Notes under the pieces: generated by a model
Told to the model about the DNA's origin: nothing
Databases searched by the model: none
The model's input: the letters and a program-made list of their open reading frames with translations, nothing else
Source of the DNA: Paenibacillus sp. FSL H8-0332
GTDB lineage: Bacteria > Bacillota > Bacilli > Paenibacillales > Paenibacillaceae
Direction: 5' to 3'
Length of the DNA: 64,000 nucleotides
Assembly: GCF_037963835.1 (NCBI RefSeq)
Contig: NZ_CP150145.1
Location: 4,464,001-4,528,000 of the forward strand
Made by a program: the position numbers and the translations under genes
Shown here: piece after piece, positions 42,991-51,346 of the stretch
How the letters are laid out: every line of letters starts with the position of its first letter
Numbering within the stretch: the stretch's first letter is position 1

Positions 42991-44169
42991 ATGAAAAGAA
43001 GTTTTTCGACCAATCTGCTGTATTCCATCCTAGCTCTGGCCGGCATAGCCATCATCGGCTTTATTACTTACTTTTTTGTCTCTTTTACCGGAGGGATGCT
43101 GTTCTATGGCCCACTTGTCCTGGTCGTTGCTTCCGGGCTGGCTGTACTCTCCATATTCAGCATCTTCGGTTTGTTCAGCAGAAAGACACGCCGGATGATC
43201 CTGGCTGCTTTTGCCGGAATCTGTGTGCTGGCAGCCGCAGGCCATGAGATTAGACAAGCGTATGTGGACAGTTTGGCGGAAGTCAGGGAGCCGGAGGTGA
43301 ACCTGTACCAATACGCACCCTTTGAGGCGAATACCAAAGCTGCTTCTCTGGAGCACAAGGCAGTCTATCAGCTTACGGAGCAATTGCCTCGTCTGGATGG
43401 TGCAACGGCGCTGTATCCGCTGTACTCCGCTTTTGTCCAGGCCGTGTATCCGCAAGATTCCTATAACTCCAGCATTGAGCTGACCGGAAATGATCTCGTC
43501 CTCTGCACCAGCACTTCTGAGGCTTACAAGCGTCTGATCGCCGGGAATGCTGATATTATCTTTGCCGCAGCCCCTTCGCTGGCCCAGTTGAAGCAGGCCA
43601 AGCTAGCGGGCCGGGAGCTGAAGCTCACTCCGATCGGGCGCGAAGCGTTCGTCTTCTTCGTCAACAAGCGCAATCCGGTGGACAGCTTAAGCATCGATCA
43701 GATTAAGGATATCTATTCCGGTACTATCACGAACTGGAAGGAGGTCGGCGGCAAAAAGGCGTCCATCCGTGCTTTTCAGCGGGAAGAGAACAGCGGCAGC
43801 CAGACGAAGCTGCAAAAAATCATGGAGGACCGCCAGCTGATGGCTCCCCCCAAGGAGAATGTGGCGGATGTGATGAGCGGGATTATCAGCCTCACCGCCA
43901 GCTACCGCAACTTCAATAACGCGCTCGGCTTCAGCTTCCTGTTCTACGCCTCACAGATGAATGCCAGCGATGAGATCAAGCTGCTGGCCATCGATCAGGT
44001 GCCGCCCTCCAAGGAGACTATCCGCAGCGGCGAATACCCGCTCGCCGTCGAATTCTACGCTGTAACGGCCGGCAGCACCAACCCGAACATCGAGCCGTTC
44101 CTGGACTGGATTCTGTCCGCCGAAGGCCAGGAGCTGGTTGAGAAGACAGGTTACACTCCGGTGAAATGA
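42991..44169 (+). CDS. Membrane-fused PstS-like substrate-binding protein
   Basis: The 392-residue protein has three hydrophobic segments in the first ~85 residues (about 9-30, 33-58 and 64-84). A phosphate-binding-protein-like domain follows, with LDGATALYPLYSAFVQAVYP, the ligand loop REENSGSQTKLQKIM and FYAVTAGSTNPNIEPFLDWILSAEGQELVEKTGY. Normal PstS proteins are lipoproteins with one N-terminal signal. No pstCAB genes are adjacent. The start follows GGAGG at 42991. It may be a phosphate sensor or receptor rather than a transporter subunit. Confidence 0.8.
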   Translation: MKRSFSTNLLYSILALAGIAIIGFITYFFVSFTGGMLFYGPLVLVVASGLAVLSIFSIFGLFSRKTRRMILAAFAGICVLAAAGHEIRQAYVDSLAEVREPEVNLYQYAPFEANTKAASLEHKAVYQLTEQLPRLDGATALYPLYSAFVQAVYPQDSYNSSIELTGNDLVLCTSTSEAYKRLIAGNADIIFAAAPSLAQLKQAKLAGRELKLTPIGREAFVFFVNKRNPVDSLSIDQIKDIYSGTITNWKEVGGKKASIRAFQREENSGSQTKLQKIMEDRQLMAPPKENVADVMSGIISLTASYRNFNNALGFSFLFYASQMNASDEIKLLAIDQVPPSKETIRSGEYPLAVEFYAVTAGSTNPNIEPFLDWILSAEGQELVEKTGYTPVK

Positions 44170-44591
44170 CGGTTGCGAAAGGCAGAGATGGCAGGAAGGG
44201 CTCAGGAAGGGTGTGTGTGTAGACGGCACGGGACTGTGTGCAGACGGTGCGGATACAGTGCACTGGGAAATGAAATTCGTGCCTCATGCCACTTGATTGC
44301 CAACCGGAGGGAGAAGCAGCAGAGCCCCCCCACTTCAACAAACAAGTGGAAAAACGTATCTTAATTTCCCCATTTCTGACAATCGAACGGTAACAAGTGG
44401 AAAAACAGCATCAAATTGGGTGAGTTTCGATACTTTAGCTGAATTTTGTTTATTTAAGAGTAGTTTATCCAACTGTTACCCTCACAGCGTTCAACTACTC
44501 ATTAGCAAGTGGAGGAATTCCAACTATTCCCGCCCCCGCTCTTCTCAACACTAAATACCAATCCAACAAAAATCATATTTTATTTTACATC
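44170..44591. other. Non-coding region containing a dispersed repeat
   Basis: This 420-bp spacer has no convincing gene. Its right half carries the longest copy of the dispersed repeat. Confidence 0.55.
44343..44540. repeat. Dispersed intergenic repeat (copy C, apparently uninterrupted)
   Basis: It contains CAAGTGGAAAAACGTATCTT with core 44352-44366, a second CAAGTGGAAAAAC unit at about 44394, TTTATCCAACTG at about 44464 and AGCAAGTGGAGGAATTCCA at about 44505. The order matches the two halves flanking the insertion sequence at 17-18.4 kb. Confidence 0.65.
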
Positions 44592-44646
44592 AAAAAAGCA
44601 GCAGACCCTCCGGGAAATCTTCCCCGGCGATGGGTCTGCTGCTTTA
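44592..44646 (-). terminator. Terminator after the carboxylesterase gene
   Basis: AAAGCAGCAGACCC pairs with GGGTCTGCTGCTTT, with a T run on the minus strand. Confidence 0.88.
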
Positions 44647-44688
44647 TTAGAAGTTGCTTCAATCGATATAGGTGTCAGGAATGATCAA

Positions 44689-46179
44689 TCACCCCGCATA
44701 ATGCTCAAAAATCCGTCTGCGCTTCTCCCCGTCCGGGTCATTCACCACACGCGAGGCTTGGTCAAAGATCATCGTTGCCCGCGTCTCTGGTGTGTACTGC
44801 GGCCAATCCAGTCCCGGCGCTGCCGGATCTCCCCCATGGGCGAAGGCGGTCCAGGCAGTCTGCATCGCCTCGGCCACTGCCTCCATCTCCGGTGTCACGC
44901 TCAGGCCATACTGCTTCAGCAGCGGGAGATTGTTGAAGACATATAGAATCTCCGCCCCGTGAATGGCTTTCTCCAGCAGCGGATGCCCAGACACCGTCCA
45001 GTCGAAGCGGTACATCCACACGGGGCCATGCGCCTGCTGCTTCTCCGCGAATGAAATGGAGCTGGCCCAGAAGAACAGGTCGGTCAGCACCTCTGCCTGT
45101 CCTTCCCAGGTATGGCTGTAATCCGAGGTCAGCTCGGAGAGGTCATCTACTCCCATCAGCTGCTCCAGCGCCTTGAGGGATTGCTCGAAGCTATCCGCCT
45201 TCTGCCCCTCGCGGAAGAACAGATTGCCTTCATGCAGATTCGTTCCAATCAGCACGGGAATGCCGCTGGCAGCTCCCGCCGCAATCGCCTGTACCGGTTC
45301 AACCGACAGGGTGCCCGGCTCAACAACCGGCTGGAAAAACATATTCATCGAGTCTCCGGACAGCTTGTACGCCATCCGGCCTGCGGCTTCCATGATCTCT
45401 CCGGCTGGGAGCGTATGCAGAAGCTGCGTATCCCCGCCAGACTGAAGGCCCAGCTCGGCTAGCAATGCGGCGGCAATCTGCCTGCCCTGCTCCCCATTCA
45501 GCGTCTGCGCCGCCCCGCTCTCCATAATGGCCCTGGCGAACAGTCCCTTCGCTGCTGGCATCGCCAACAGCGCGGCAATGCTCATGCTTCCTGCCGATTC
45601 ACCGAAGACCGTGACTCGCGCCGGATCACCGCCGAATGCAGCGATATTCTGCTGCACCCATTCCAGGGCAGCAATCTGATCCAGGAGGCCCAAGTTGCTG
45701 CCCAGCCCTCCGCCCAGCGGAGACAGGTGCAGGAACCCGAGCGGACCCAGCCGGTAATTCACTGTAACCACCACGACATTCCCGGAGGCGGCCATATTGC
45801 TGCCCTCGAACATCGGCTGGCTGCCTGCGCCGGTAACGAAGGTGCCTCCGTGAATCCACACCATCACCGGCAGCGCCTCGGTCTCCGCCACTACCGCCGG
45901 GGACCAGACATTCAGATATAGACAGTCTTCATCGTAGACCGGGGTGGTACCACCGAAACGCGTCCCGCTGGTGCTTACCGGCTGCAGGCTGACCGGTCCG
46001 AACTTGATGGCCTCCCGTACGCCACTCCAGGACTCCGGCGGCTGCGGTGCCCGGAAGCGCAGCTCTCCGAGCGGCGGGGCAGCGAACGGGATACCGCGCC
46101 ACACGTTCACGCCGTTTCCCGCTTCTCCCTTCAGTTGCCCATAAGCTGTATTCACCAGTTGTCCTGTCATTGCACTCAT
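44689..46179 (-). CDS. Type-B carboxylesterase (para-nitrobenzyl-esterase-like)
   Basis: This 496-residue alpha/beta hydrolase has the oxyanion motif VMVWIHGGTFVTGAG, the nucleophile elbow VTVFGESAGSMS and a C-terminal catalytic His in KAIHGAEILYVFNN. The size is that of B. subtilis PnbA (about 489). It hydrolyses carboxyl esters in the cytoplasm; the natural substrate is unknown. In-frame ATGs at 46179 and 46170 share one weak AAAAGGA site, so the start may be three codons later. It lies 11 bases downstream of an AI-2E permease gene, so the two may form an operon. Confidence 0.93.
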   Translation of the reverse strand: MSAMTGQLVNTAYGQLKGEAGNGVNVWRGIPFAAPPLGELRFRAPQPPESWSGVREAIKFGPVSLQPVSTSGTRFGGTTPVYDEDCLYLNVWSPAVVAETEALPVMVWIHGGTFVTGAGSQPMFEGSNMAASGNVVVVTVNYRLGPLGFLHLSPLGGGLGSNLGLLDQIAALEWVQQNIAAFGGDPARVTVFGESAGSMSIAALLAMPAAKGLFARAIMESGAAQTLNGEQGRQIAAALLAELGLQSGGDTQLLHTLPAGEIMEAAGRMAYKLSGDSMNMFFQPVVEPGTLSVEPVQAIAAGAASGIPVLIGTNLHEGNLFFREGQKADSFEQSLKALEQLMGVDDLSELTSDYSHTWEGQAEVLTDLFFWASSISFAEKQQAHGPVWMYRFDWTVSGHPLLEKAIHGAEILYVFNNLPLLKQYGLSVTPEMEAVAEAMQTAWTAFAHGGDPAAPGLDWPQYTPETRATMIFDQASRVVNDPDGEKRRRIFEHYAG

Positions 46180-46190
46180 TCCTTTTCGCT

Positions 46191-47348
46191 TTATTCCTCA
46201 GTCTTTTCTTCAATGACTCTGTAGAGCCCGGAGCGGAAGCGGAACCACTGGAAGATATGGGTCATGACCACCTTAAGCACGGCGTAGCCCGGAACCGCAA
46301 GTATGATACCGAGTACACCGAACATTTTTCCGGCAAAAATAATCACAAAAATAATTGTAATCGGGTGAATCTTCAGCGATTTCCCCATGATCTGCGGCGA
46401 GATGAACTTTCCTTCGATCAATTGGACTGCGGTCCATACAATGACCATCTTCAGCAGCATAAACGGTGAGGTAACCATCGCCACAATCAGCGCAGGGGTA
46501 ATCGCAATGACCGGCCCCAGATAAGGGACTACAGCCGTACAAGCGGCAACGATCGCCAGAACCAGCGAATACTCCAGCCCGATAATCAGATAGCCGATAT
46601 AGAGCAGTGCTCCGATACAGCAGCTGACAATAATCTGGCCGCGGATATACGATGCGATCTGATTGTTCATTTCCTGCATCACCATCCGGGACTGCGGCCG
46701 CAGTGCGGTAGGGATGAGTCTCATGAGGTAGTCGGGCAATCTTTTGCCGTCGCGCAGGAGATAGAAAAGAATGAACGGTGTAGTCACTACAGCCAGCACA
46801 ATTTCGGTAAGCGTTCCTACGAAGCTGCCTACGCCGCTGACGGCGTTATTCAGGAAGCTGGTGGCCCAAGTCGTCACCTTGCTCGTGATATCACTAAGGT
46901 CCGTGCCTACGCTCGACTGAATCTTGTTGAACAGTTCACTGCCGGTAAGCTGGACGAACTCCTCCTGAATCTGCTCACTGTAGACGGGGAAGTTGTCAAT
47001 CAGGCCCATAAGCTGGGTGCGGATGATCGGGATGACCATAAGCAGAACCAGGGTAATGATCCCCATTATGATCAGATACAGAATGACAATGCCATACGCC
47101 CGCTTCACCCGGCTTCTCTTCTCCAGACGGTCCACCAGCGGATTCAGCAGATAATAGGCGATCCCTGAGAGCAGCAGCGGCGCTGCCACCGTATGCAGCA
47201 GCACAGACAGCGGCTTGAACACAAACGGAATCTTTGAGAATACGAGTATCGTTAAGCCTACCAGCAGCGCAATCAGCAGACCTACCACAAACTTGTTGTT
47301 CAGAAAAAACTTCTTGAATTTATCCGGCCATACCTGCCGTCTCTCCAT
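46191..47348 (-). CDS. AI-2E family transporter (YdbI/YtvI-like permease)
   Basis: This 385-residue membrane protein has about eight hydrophobic segments, a large central soluble region (about 130-200) and the family motif LVLAIVAACTAVVPYLGPVIAITPALIVA. The C-terminal FAGKMFGVLGIILAVPGYAVLKVV is typical. Members include an autoinducer-2 exporter and Na+/H+ antiporters, so the substrate is open. The charged C-terminal tail ends EEKTEE. It is upstream of the esterase on the same strand. Confidence 0.92.
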   Translation of the reverse strand: MERRQVWPDKFKKFFLNNKFVVGLLIALLVGLTILVFSKIPFVFKPLSVLLHTVAAPLLLSGIAYYLLNPLVDRLEKRSRVKRAYGIVILYLIIMGIITLVLLMVIPIIRTQLMGLIDNFPVYSEQIQEEFVQLTGSELFNKIQSSVGTDLSDITSKVTTWATSFLNNAVSGVGSFVGTLTEIVLAVVTTPFILFYLLRDGKRLPDYLMRLIPTALRPQSRMVMQEMNNQIASYIRGQIIVSCCIGALLYIGYLIIGLEYSLVLAIVAACTAVVPYLGPVIAITPALIVAMVTSPFMLLKMVIVWTAVQLIEGKFISPQIMGKSLKIHPITIIFVIIFAGKMFGVLGIILAVPGYAVLKVVMTHIFQWFRFRSGLYRVIEEKTEE

Positions 47349-47449
47349 ATCCTGCCGCCCCCTAGCTGCAACTCTTACCTGTTAAGTGTGATTATTTGCA
47401 CTATGTATAAGCATAGTAACCCCGTGGCTGCAAGTCAAATCAGGGACAA

Positions 47450-48181
47450 TCAACGCAAATAGCAGCCATTGTTAATATCAAAGGTGGCTCCTGTATAAGC
47501 TCTGGCTCTGCTGCTCAGCATAAAAATCACCGTATCGGCAACATCCTCCGCCAGCAGCGGTTCAGGATTTAACTGGTGTTCCCGGTATTCCTGCTGCCTC
47601 CAGGCGGGGATATGTCCCATCATCGGGGTGTCCGCCATGGTCGGAGCCACTGTATTCACTCGGATCAAAGGGGAAAAATTCATTGCGCAGCTCTTGGTCA
47701 AGCCAAGAATAGCAGCCTTCGTTAGACCGTATACTGCATCGGAGCTGCCTTCCTGGCCGGAGACTGATGACATGTTGACGATGACGCCCTTTTGCTTCTG
47801 CCCCAGCAGCATGCGTCCGAAGGCCTGGGAGAAGTAGACATACCCTTTGATATTGATATCCATCACCCGGTTGATCTCCTCCGGCGTATACTCCAGCAGG
47901 CTGCGGCCCAGATAGATCCCTGCATTGTTAACCAGCCCGCTCACATCGGCATGCTCTTGCTGAAGAGCTGAGAAGAAATGCTCCACCTCGCTGTAATCGG
48001 CGACATCCATGCGGTAAGTATAGAGCTTATCCGAAGCAGCCTCTTGCTTCAGCTCCTCCAGACGGGGACCATCCAGGTCACAACCGATGACCTCAGCTCC
48101 CGTCTCCAGACTATGTCTGACAATGGCCTTACCAATACCTGAAGCAGCACCGGTCACTATTATTTTCATTCCTTGCAGCAT
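47450..48181 (-). CDS. Short-chain dehydrogenase/reductase, FabG-like
   Basis: This 243-residue classical SDR has the cofactor motif IIVTGAASGIGKAI, the NNAGIYL structural motif, the active-site Ser in NMSSVSGQEGSSD and catalytic YGLTK. The sequence LVNNAGIYLGRSLLEYTPEE is typical of 3-oxoacyl reductase-like enzymes. The substrate is unknown. GGAGG lies 11 bases upstream of the first ATG; a second ATG at 48169 is possible. It is downstream of an acetyltransferase gene by 44 bases and may be co-transcribed. Confidence 0.92.
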   Translation of the reverse strand: MLQGMKIIVTGAASGIGKAIVRHSLETGAEVIGCDLDGPRLEELKQEAASDKLYTYRMDVADYSEVEHFFSALQQEHADVSGLVNNAGIYLGRSLLEYTPEEINRVMDINIKGYVYFSQAFGRMLLGQKQKGVIVNMSSVSGQEGSSDAVYGLTKAAILGLTKSCAMNFSPLIRVNTVAPTMADTPMMGHIPAWRQQEYREHQLNPEPLLAEDVADTVIFMLSSRARAYTGATFDINNGCYLR

Positions 48182-48225
48182 CCTTTGACATTCCTCCCTT
48201 TGTAATAGACTTAATAATCACAGTC

Positions 48226-49035
48226 TTACTGAAAGCGCAAATCAACAATACTCCCGGTCCGCTTGAAGCCCACCGACTGATAGACCTTGTTCGAATCGGG
48301 GTTCGCCGCATCGGCATAGAGCATGGGCGTCACGCCCTTGCTGAGAAGTTCGGCACACAGGGCAGCTACAGCCGCACTCGCATACCCGTGCTTGCGGAAC
48401 TCACGCGGAGTGTAGACCTCATTAATCCGTGCCTGTCTGGCAGACTGATGAGCTAGATTAACCATAGACACCGGCTGGTCCCGATCGATCCACAGACGGA
48501 GCTTGCCCGATGCCGTAACCGCTGCGGCATAGCCCAGATGATCCTCCGGCGCACTCTCCGTACCGAAGCAATCCTGCACGAATCCGGCTAAATACCCGGC
48601 GATGAGCGGAATATCGCCTGGCTCCGCCTGCTGCAGCTTCCCGCTGATACCATGCGGCATCTGTACCTGCGGGCAGTGATAGGCCTCCATCATCATCCGG
48701 ACCTGATAAGACTTGCCGGTAAGCTTGCCGTACGCATCGGCGAACAGCTTCCCCGTCTCCGGCGTTCCGTTAACCCCCGGCAATCCGCGGTCCTCCAGCA
48801 TTTCCGCCAGCTGCCGGACAAGGGAACGGCGTCTCTCTTCTGCCAGCTCCGGCGATAACCATAACCACGAGTTATGCCCGGCATTATGGGCGAAGATCAG
48901 ATCATTCTCCTCTGTCCTGATCCGCAGCGCTTCCCCGTTCTGGGCAACCAAATGGATGAGATTATATTCCACCTCTTCCTGCATGAACAGCCTGCTGTGC
49001 AGCACAGCATCCCCCGGCCCAAAGCTTACGAACAT
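48226..49035 (-). CDS. GNAT-family N-acetyltransferase
   Basis: This 269-residue protein has an N-terminal domain of unknown role (1-120) and a C-terminal GNAT fold. The acetyl-CoA loop region is VYTPREFRKHGYASAAVAALCAELL, followed by MLYADAANPDSNKVYQSVGFKRTG. The R/Q-x-x-G-x-G/A loop is read here as REFRKHGYA. The acceptor is unknown. AAGGAGGGGG precedes the start. Confidence 0.9.
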   Translation of the reverse strand: MFVSFGPGDAVLHSRLFMQEEVEYNLIHLVAQNGEALRIRTEENDLIFAHNAGHNSWLWLSPELAEERRRSLVRQLAEMLEDRGLPGVNGTPETGKLFADAYGKLTGKSYQVRMMMEAYHCPQVQMPHGISGKLQQAEPGDIPLIAGYLAGFVQDCFGTESAPEDHLGYAAAVTASGKLRLWIDRDQPVSMVNLAHQSARQARINEVYTPREFRKHGYASAAVAALCAELLSKGVTPMLYADAANPDSNKVYQSVGFKRTGSIVDLRFQ

Positions 49036-49086
49036 CCCGCTTCCCCCTCCTTGAGACTTTTCTATCTATTGTAATGCTCCCCTTGG

Positions 49087-49130
49087 AAAAAATAAACAGC
49101 CCGGAGCCGGAGAATTCCAGCAGCGGGCTG
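49087..49130 (-). terminator. Terminator after the ferredoxin-like gene
   Basis: On the minus strand CAGCCCG pairs with CGGGCTG around an inner GGAATTC-containing loop, followed by TTTATTTTTT. Confidence 0.72.
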
Positions 49131-49147
49131 CAATGATCACTATACTA

Positions 49148-49507
49148 TCATTTCTTCTTCTTACCTTTGGCACCCTTGGGGGTAGCGGCCTTGAAGCCTT
49201 CTTCATACGTATAGAGCAGATTCTCTTCGAGCTGTTCTCCCTTCAGCACCTTGCGCACCAGGCTTTTGGCAGATTTAGGGGTGACATCCCTGTACCATAC
49301 GCCTTCCGGGTAAGAGATCACGACACAGGCATCCGAGCATCTTCCGTTGCAGCGGGTTACTGTTGTATGTATCAGCGCATCTGCCCCTTGCTTCGTAATC
49401 TCATCCTCAATCGCTTCCGCTACCTCTTCACCCTTATGCTTCTTGCAGTCACTTCCGTTACAGATCAGCAAATGGCTGACCGTTCCTTGCAGATTCCAGG
49501 TTGTCAT
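49148..49507 (-). CDS. Thioredoxin-like [2Fe-2S] ferredoxin-domain protein
   Basis: This 119-residue soluble protein starts MTTWNLQGTVSHLLIC. Cysteines in CNGSDC and later TRCNGRCSDAC fit a thioredoxin-like [2Fe-2S] cluster site. A Lys-rich tail (GKKKK) ends it. The start at 49507 is preferred over an upstream in-frame start at 49588, which would run toward the neighbouring promoter. It is divergent from the iron-responsive Btr-like regulator across a spacer with a Fur-like box. Its redox partner is unknown. Confidence 0.85.
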   Translation of the reverse strand: MTTWNLQGTVSHLLICNGSDCKKHKGEEVAEAIEDEITKQGADALIHTTVTRCNGRCSDACVVISYPEGVWYRDVTPKSAKSLVRKVLKGEQLEENLLYTYEEGFKAATPKGAKGKKKK

Positions 49508-49581
49508 GGCCTTCTTCGCCCCCTCTAATACAACTATACCCTGCTTGTCTCTGACCCTAAACTTACCTTCCTTTTCGGGGA

Positions 49582-49610
49582 TCGTCAATAGAAGGAAAGG
49601 CTGTTATACT
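49582..49610 (+). promoter_or_regulatory. Promoter of the Btr-like regulator
   Basis: TCGTCA (49582-49587), a 17-base spacer and TATACT (49605-49610). Transcription would start at about 49617, inside the Fur-like box. Confidence 0.5.
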
Positions 49611-49615
49611 AACAA

Positions 49616-49630
49616 TGAGAATGATTATCA
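49616..49630. promoter_or_regulatory. Fur box 1 (Btr-like regulator)
   Basis: TGAGAATGATTATCA fits the 7-1-7 Fur motif TGATAAT-N-ATTATCA with one mismatch. It covers the likely transcription start, consistent with iron repression. Confidence 0.82.
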
Positions 49631-49654
49631 TCTATGAAAAGAGTGACTCGAAAC

Positions 49655-51244
49655 ATGCAGACGCAAAATGCCGGCAGTTCACTGCCTAATTCTCACAGCT
49701 TTTATATCCCGGTACGTGTAATGGCACTGGATCAAGCCACCTTTAACCGGGAAAATGCCCTTCAGCCCTTCACTTCTCTCCTTGCAGTGGTCACCGGAGG
49801 CAGCGGAGCTATAACGTGGAATGGAGAACGTATCCGTCTATCCGGCGGCCATATCTTGTGCAGTGACAGCTCAGAGGATATCAGTCTGCCCCGCAGCCAT
49901 AAGCTGGAGGGTGTGTGGATCGAATATGCCGTGATCTCCGGCAATAGCCGGCCGTTCAACCCACTGAACCATGGTCAGCCGGTCAGAAGCTGTCCTCCTC
50001 ATATAAGTGCGCTTGCTATGCAGCTTCTAAGCGGCTGGAACCAGCCGGAGCAGCGCCCGCCGTTTGCCTTGCAAGCTCTGTTCACAGAGCTGCTCACGGA
50101 GCTGTATGACAGTGCTGCGGAGTACACAGAGCCGCCGGCTCAGTGGATTGACCGTGTATTTCGGCATATAGAGTCTCATTATAATGAAGATCTGACAAGA
50201 GGACAGGCTGCCGGACTTGCCGGAGTCACCCCGGAGCATTTCTCCCGCGCATTCCGCAAATCCACGGGCCAGACCTTTAATGAATATGTAACTCTGCTGC
50301 GCATCCGTAAGGCCCAGCAGCGTATCCTTACAGGAGCCCCTAATCTGAGTACGCTGGCGCTTGAGGTTGGTTATAGCGAAGGAACCTATTTGAGCCGCAA
50401 ATTCAAGCAGGTTGTAGGAATTTCTCCTTCAGCCTATCACCGTAAGAGCAAATCCGTAGTCTCGCTGAACTTCAATCATACGGCCAGCCTCCAGGCGCTT
50501 GAAGTGGTCCCCCAGCTGGGAGTCTATTCGGCCTGGATGGAGAGAATGGAGCCCGTTCCCTCCAGGAAGAAGCTGCTGAATGAAGGGATCGGCTCCGCAG
50601 GTCTATACGAACGTCTCTCGTCGGCCCGGCCGGATGTCATTATCAGCTACTCGTTGCCTGACAAGAGCAAGCAGCTCCTGACCTTCGCCCCGGTGATTGA
50701 GATTCCCTTCATGCAAATGGACTGGCGGGAGCAATTCCGGCTGATTGCCGAGGTGACCGGGCGCAAGCCGCAGGCTGAGTCCTGGCTAAATATCTATGAC
50801 TGGCATTGTCACCAGGCTAATCAGCTGCTAGACCAGCGGATCGGTGACCGGGGAACCGCCATGGTCCTGGAGCTTGGCGCAGAGACAGCCTACTGCTTCA
50901 GCAGCAGCTATGGCCGGGGGGCGCAGATTCTGTATCATGATCTTGGCTTTCGCCCGCCGCTTGGCCTCGTTGCCGAGGGACTGCTGGATAAGGGCTATCT
51001 GGAGATTGCCTTCCATAACATCGCCCGCTACCCCGCCGACCATCTCTTCATTACCTCAAGTATAGAGGCTGCTGAAGCGCTGGACCCGCCGCAGAGCTTT
51101 CTTCAATCCTTGAAGCAACATTATATTGATGACTCTTTAAGCGGAAGAATCTACTTCCTGAATCAGGCTGGCATGTTCTACGGCTTCGATCCGCTCTCCT
51201 CCGAGGCCCAATTGAAGGTCCTGGTGCAGGCGCTGACATCATAA
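49655..51244 (+). CDS. Btr-like AraC regulator fused to a siderophore-binding domain
   Basis: This protein has 529 residues from 49655. An AraC double helix-turn-helix (about 165-270, GQAAGLAGVTPEHFSRAFRK and LEVGYSEGTYLSRKFKQVVG) is followed by a periplasmic-binding-protein-like domain (about 280-525, RPDVIISYSLPDKSKQLLTFAPVIEI). This is the architecture of B. subtilis Btr, which senses ferri-siderophore and activates feuABC. An in-frame ATG at 49634 lies four bases from the Fur box without a ribosome site, so 49655 is preferred. It probably activates the adjacent binding-protein gene. Confidence 0.88.
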   Translation: MQTQNAGSSLPNSHSFYIPVRVMALDQATFNRENALQPFTSLLAVVTGGSGAITWNGERIRLSGGHILCSDSSEDISLPRSHKLEGVWIEYAVISGNSRPFNPLNHGQPVRSCPPHISALAMQLLSGWNQPEQRPPFALQALFTELLTELYDSAAEYTEPPAQWIDRVFRHIESHYNEDLTRGQAAGLAGVTPEHFSRAFRKSTGQTFNEYVTLLRIRKAQQRILTGAPNLSTLALEVGYSEGTYLSRKFKQVVGISPSAYHRKSKSVVSLNFNHTASLQALEVVPQLGVYSAWMERMEPVPSRKKLLNEGIGSAGLYERLSSARPDVIISYSLPDKSKQLLTFAPVIEIPFMQMDWREQFRLIAEVTGRKPQAESWLNIYDWHCHQANQLLDQRIGDRGTAMVLELGAETAYCFSSSYGRGAQILYHDLGFRPPLGLVAEGLLDKGYLEIAFHNIARYPADHLFITSSIEAAEALDPPQSFLQSLKQHYIDDSLSGRIYFLNQAGMFYGFDPLSSEAQLKVLVQALTS

Positions 51245-51304
51245 ATTTACATAGCCGAACATCACATTCAGCCATAGTCTAAATAGAGCAAACTCTGTAA
51301 AGTG

Positions 51305-51326
51305 TTATTGAGAATGATAATCGTTC
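51305..51326. promoter_or_regulatory. Fur box 2 (siderophore-binding lipoprotein)
   Basis: TTGAGAATGATAATCGTTCT contains overlapping Fur half-sites (TGAGAAT-G-ATAATCG). It lies about 20 bases before the TTG start codon of the binding-protein gene. Confidence 0.8.
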
Positions 51327-51346
51327 TACATTAAGGAGGCTACATC

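Noticed and set aside
49508..49588. Upstream extension of the ferredoxin-like gene
   Set aside because: The extra residues do not resemble the family and overlap the promoter of the divergent regulator. The ATG at 49507 gives a normal N-terminus.
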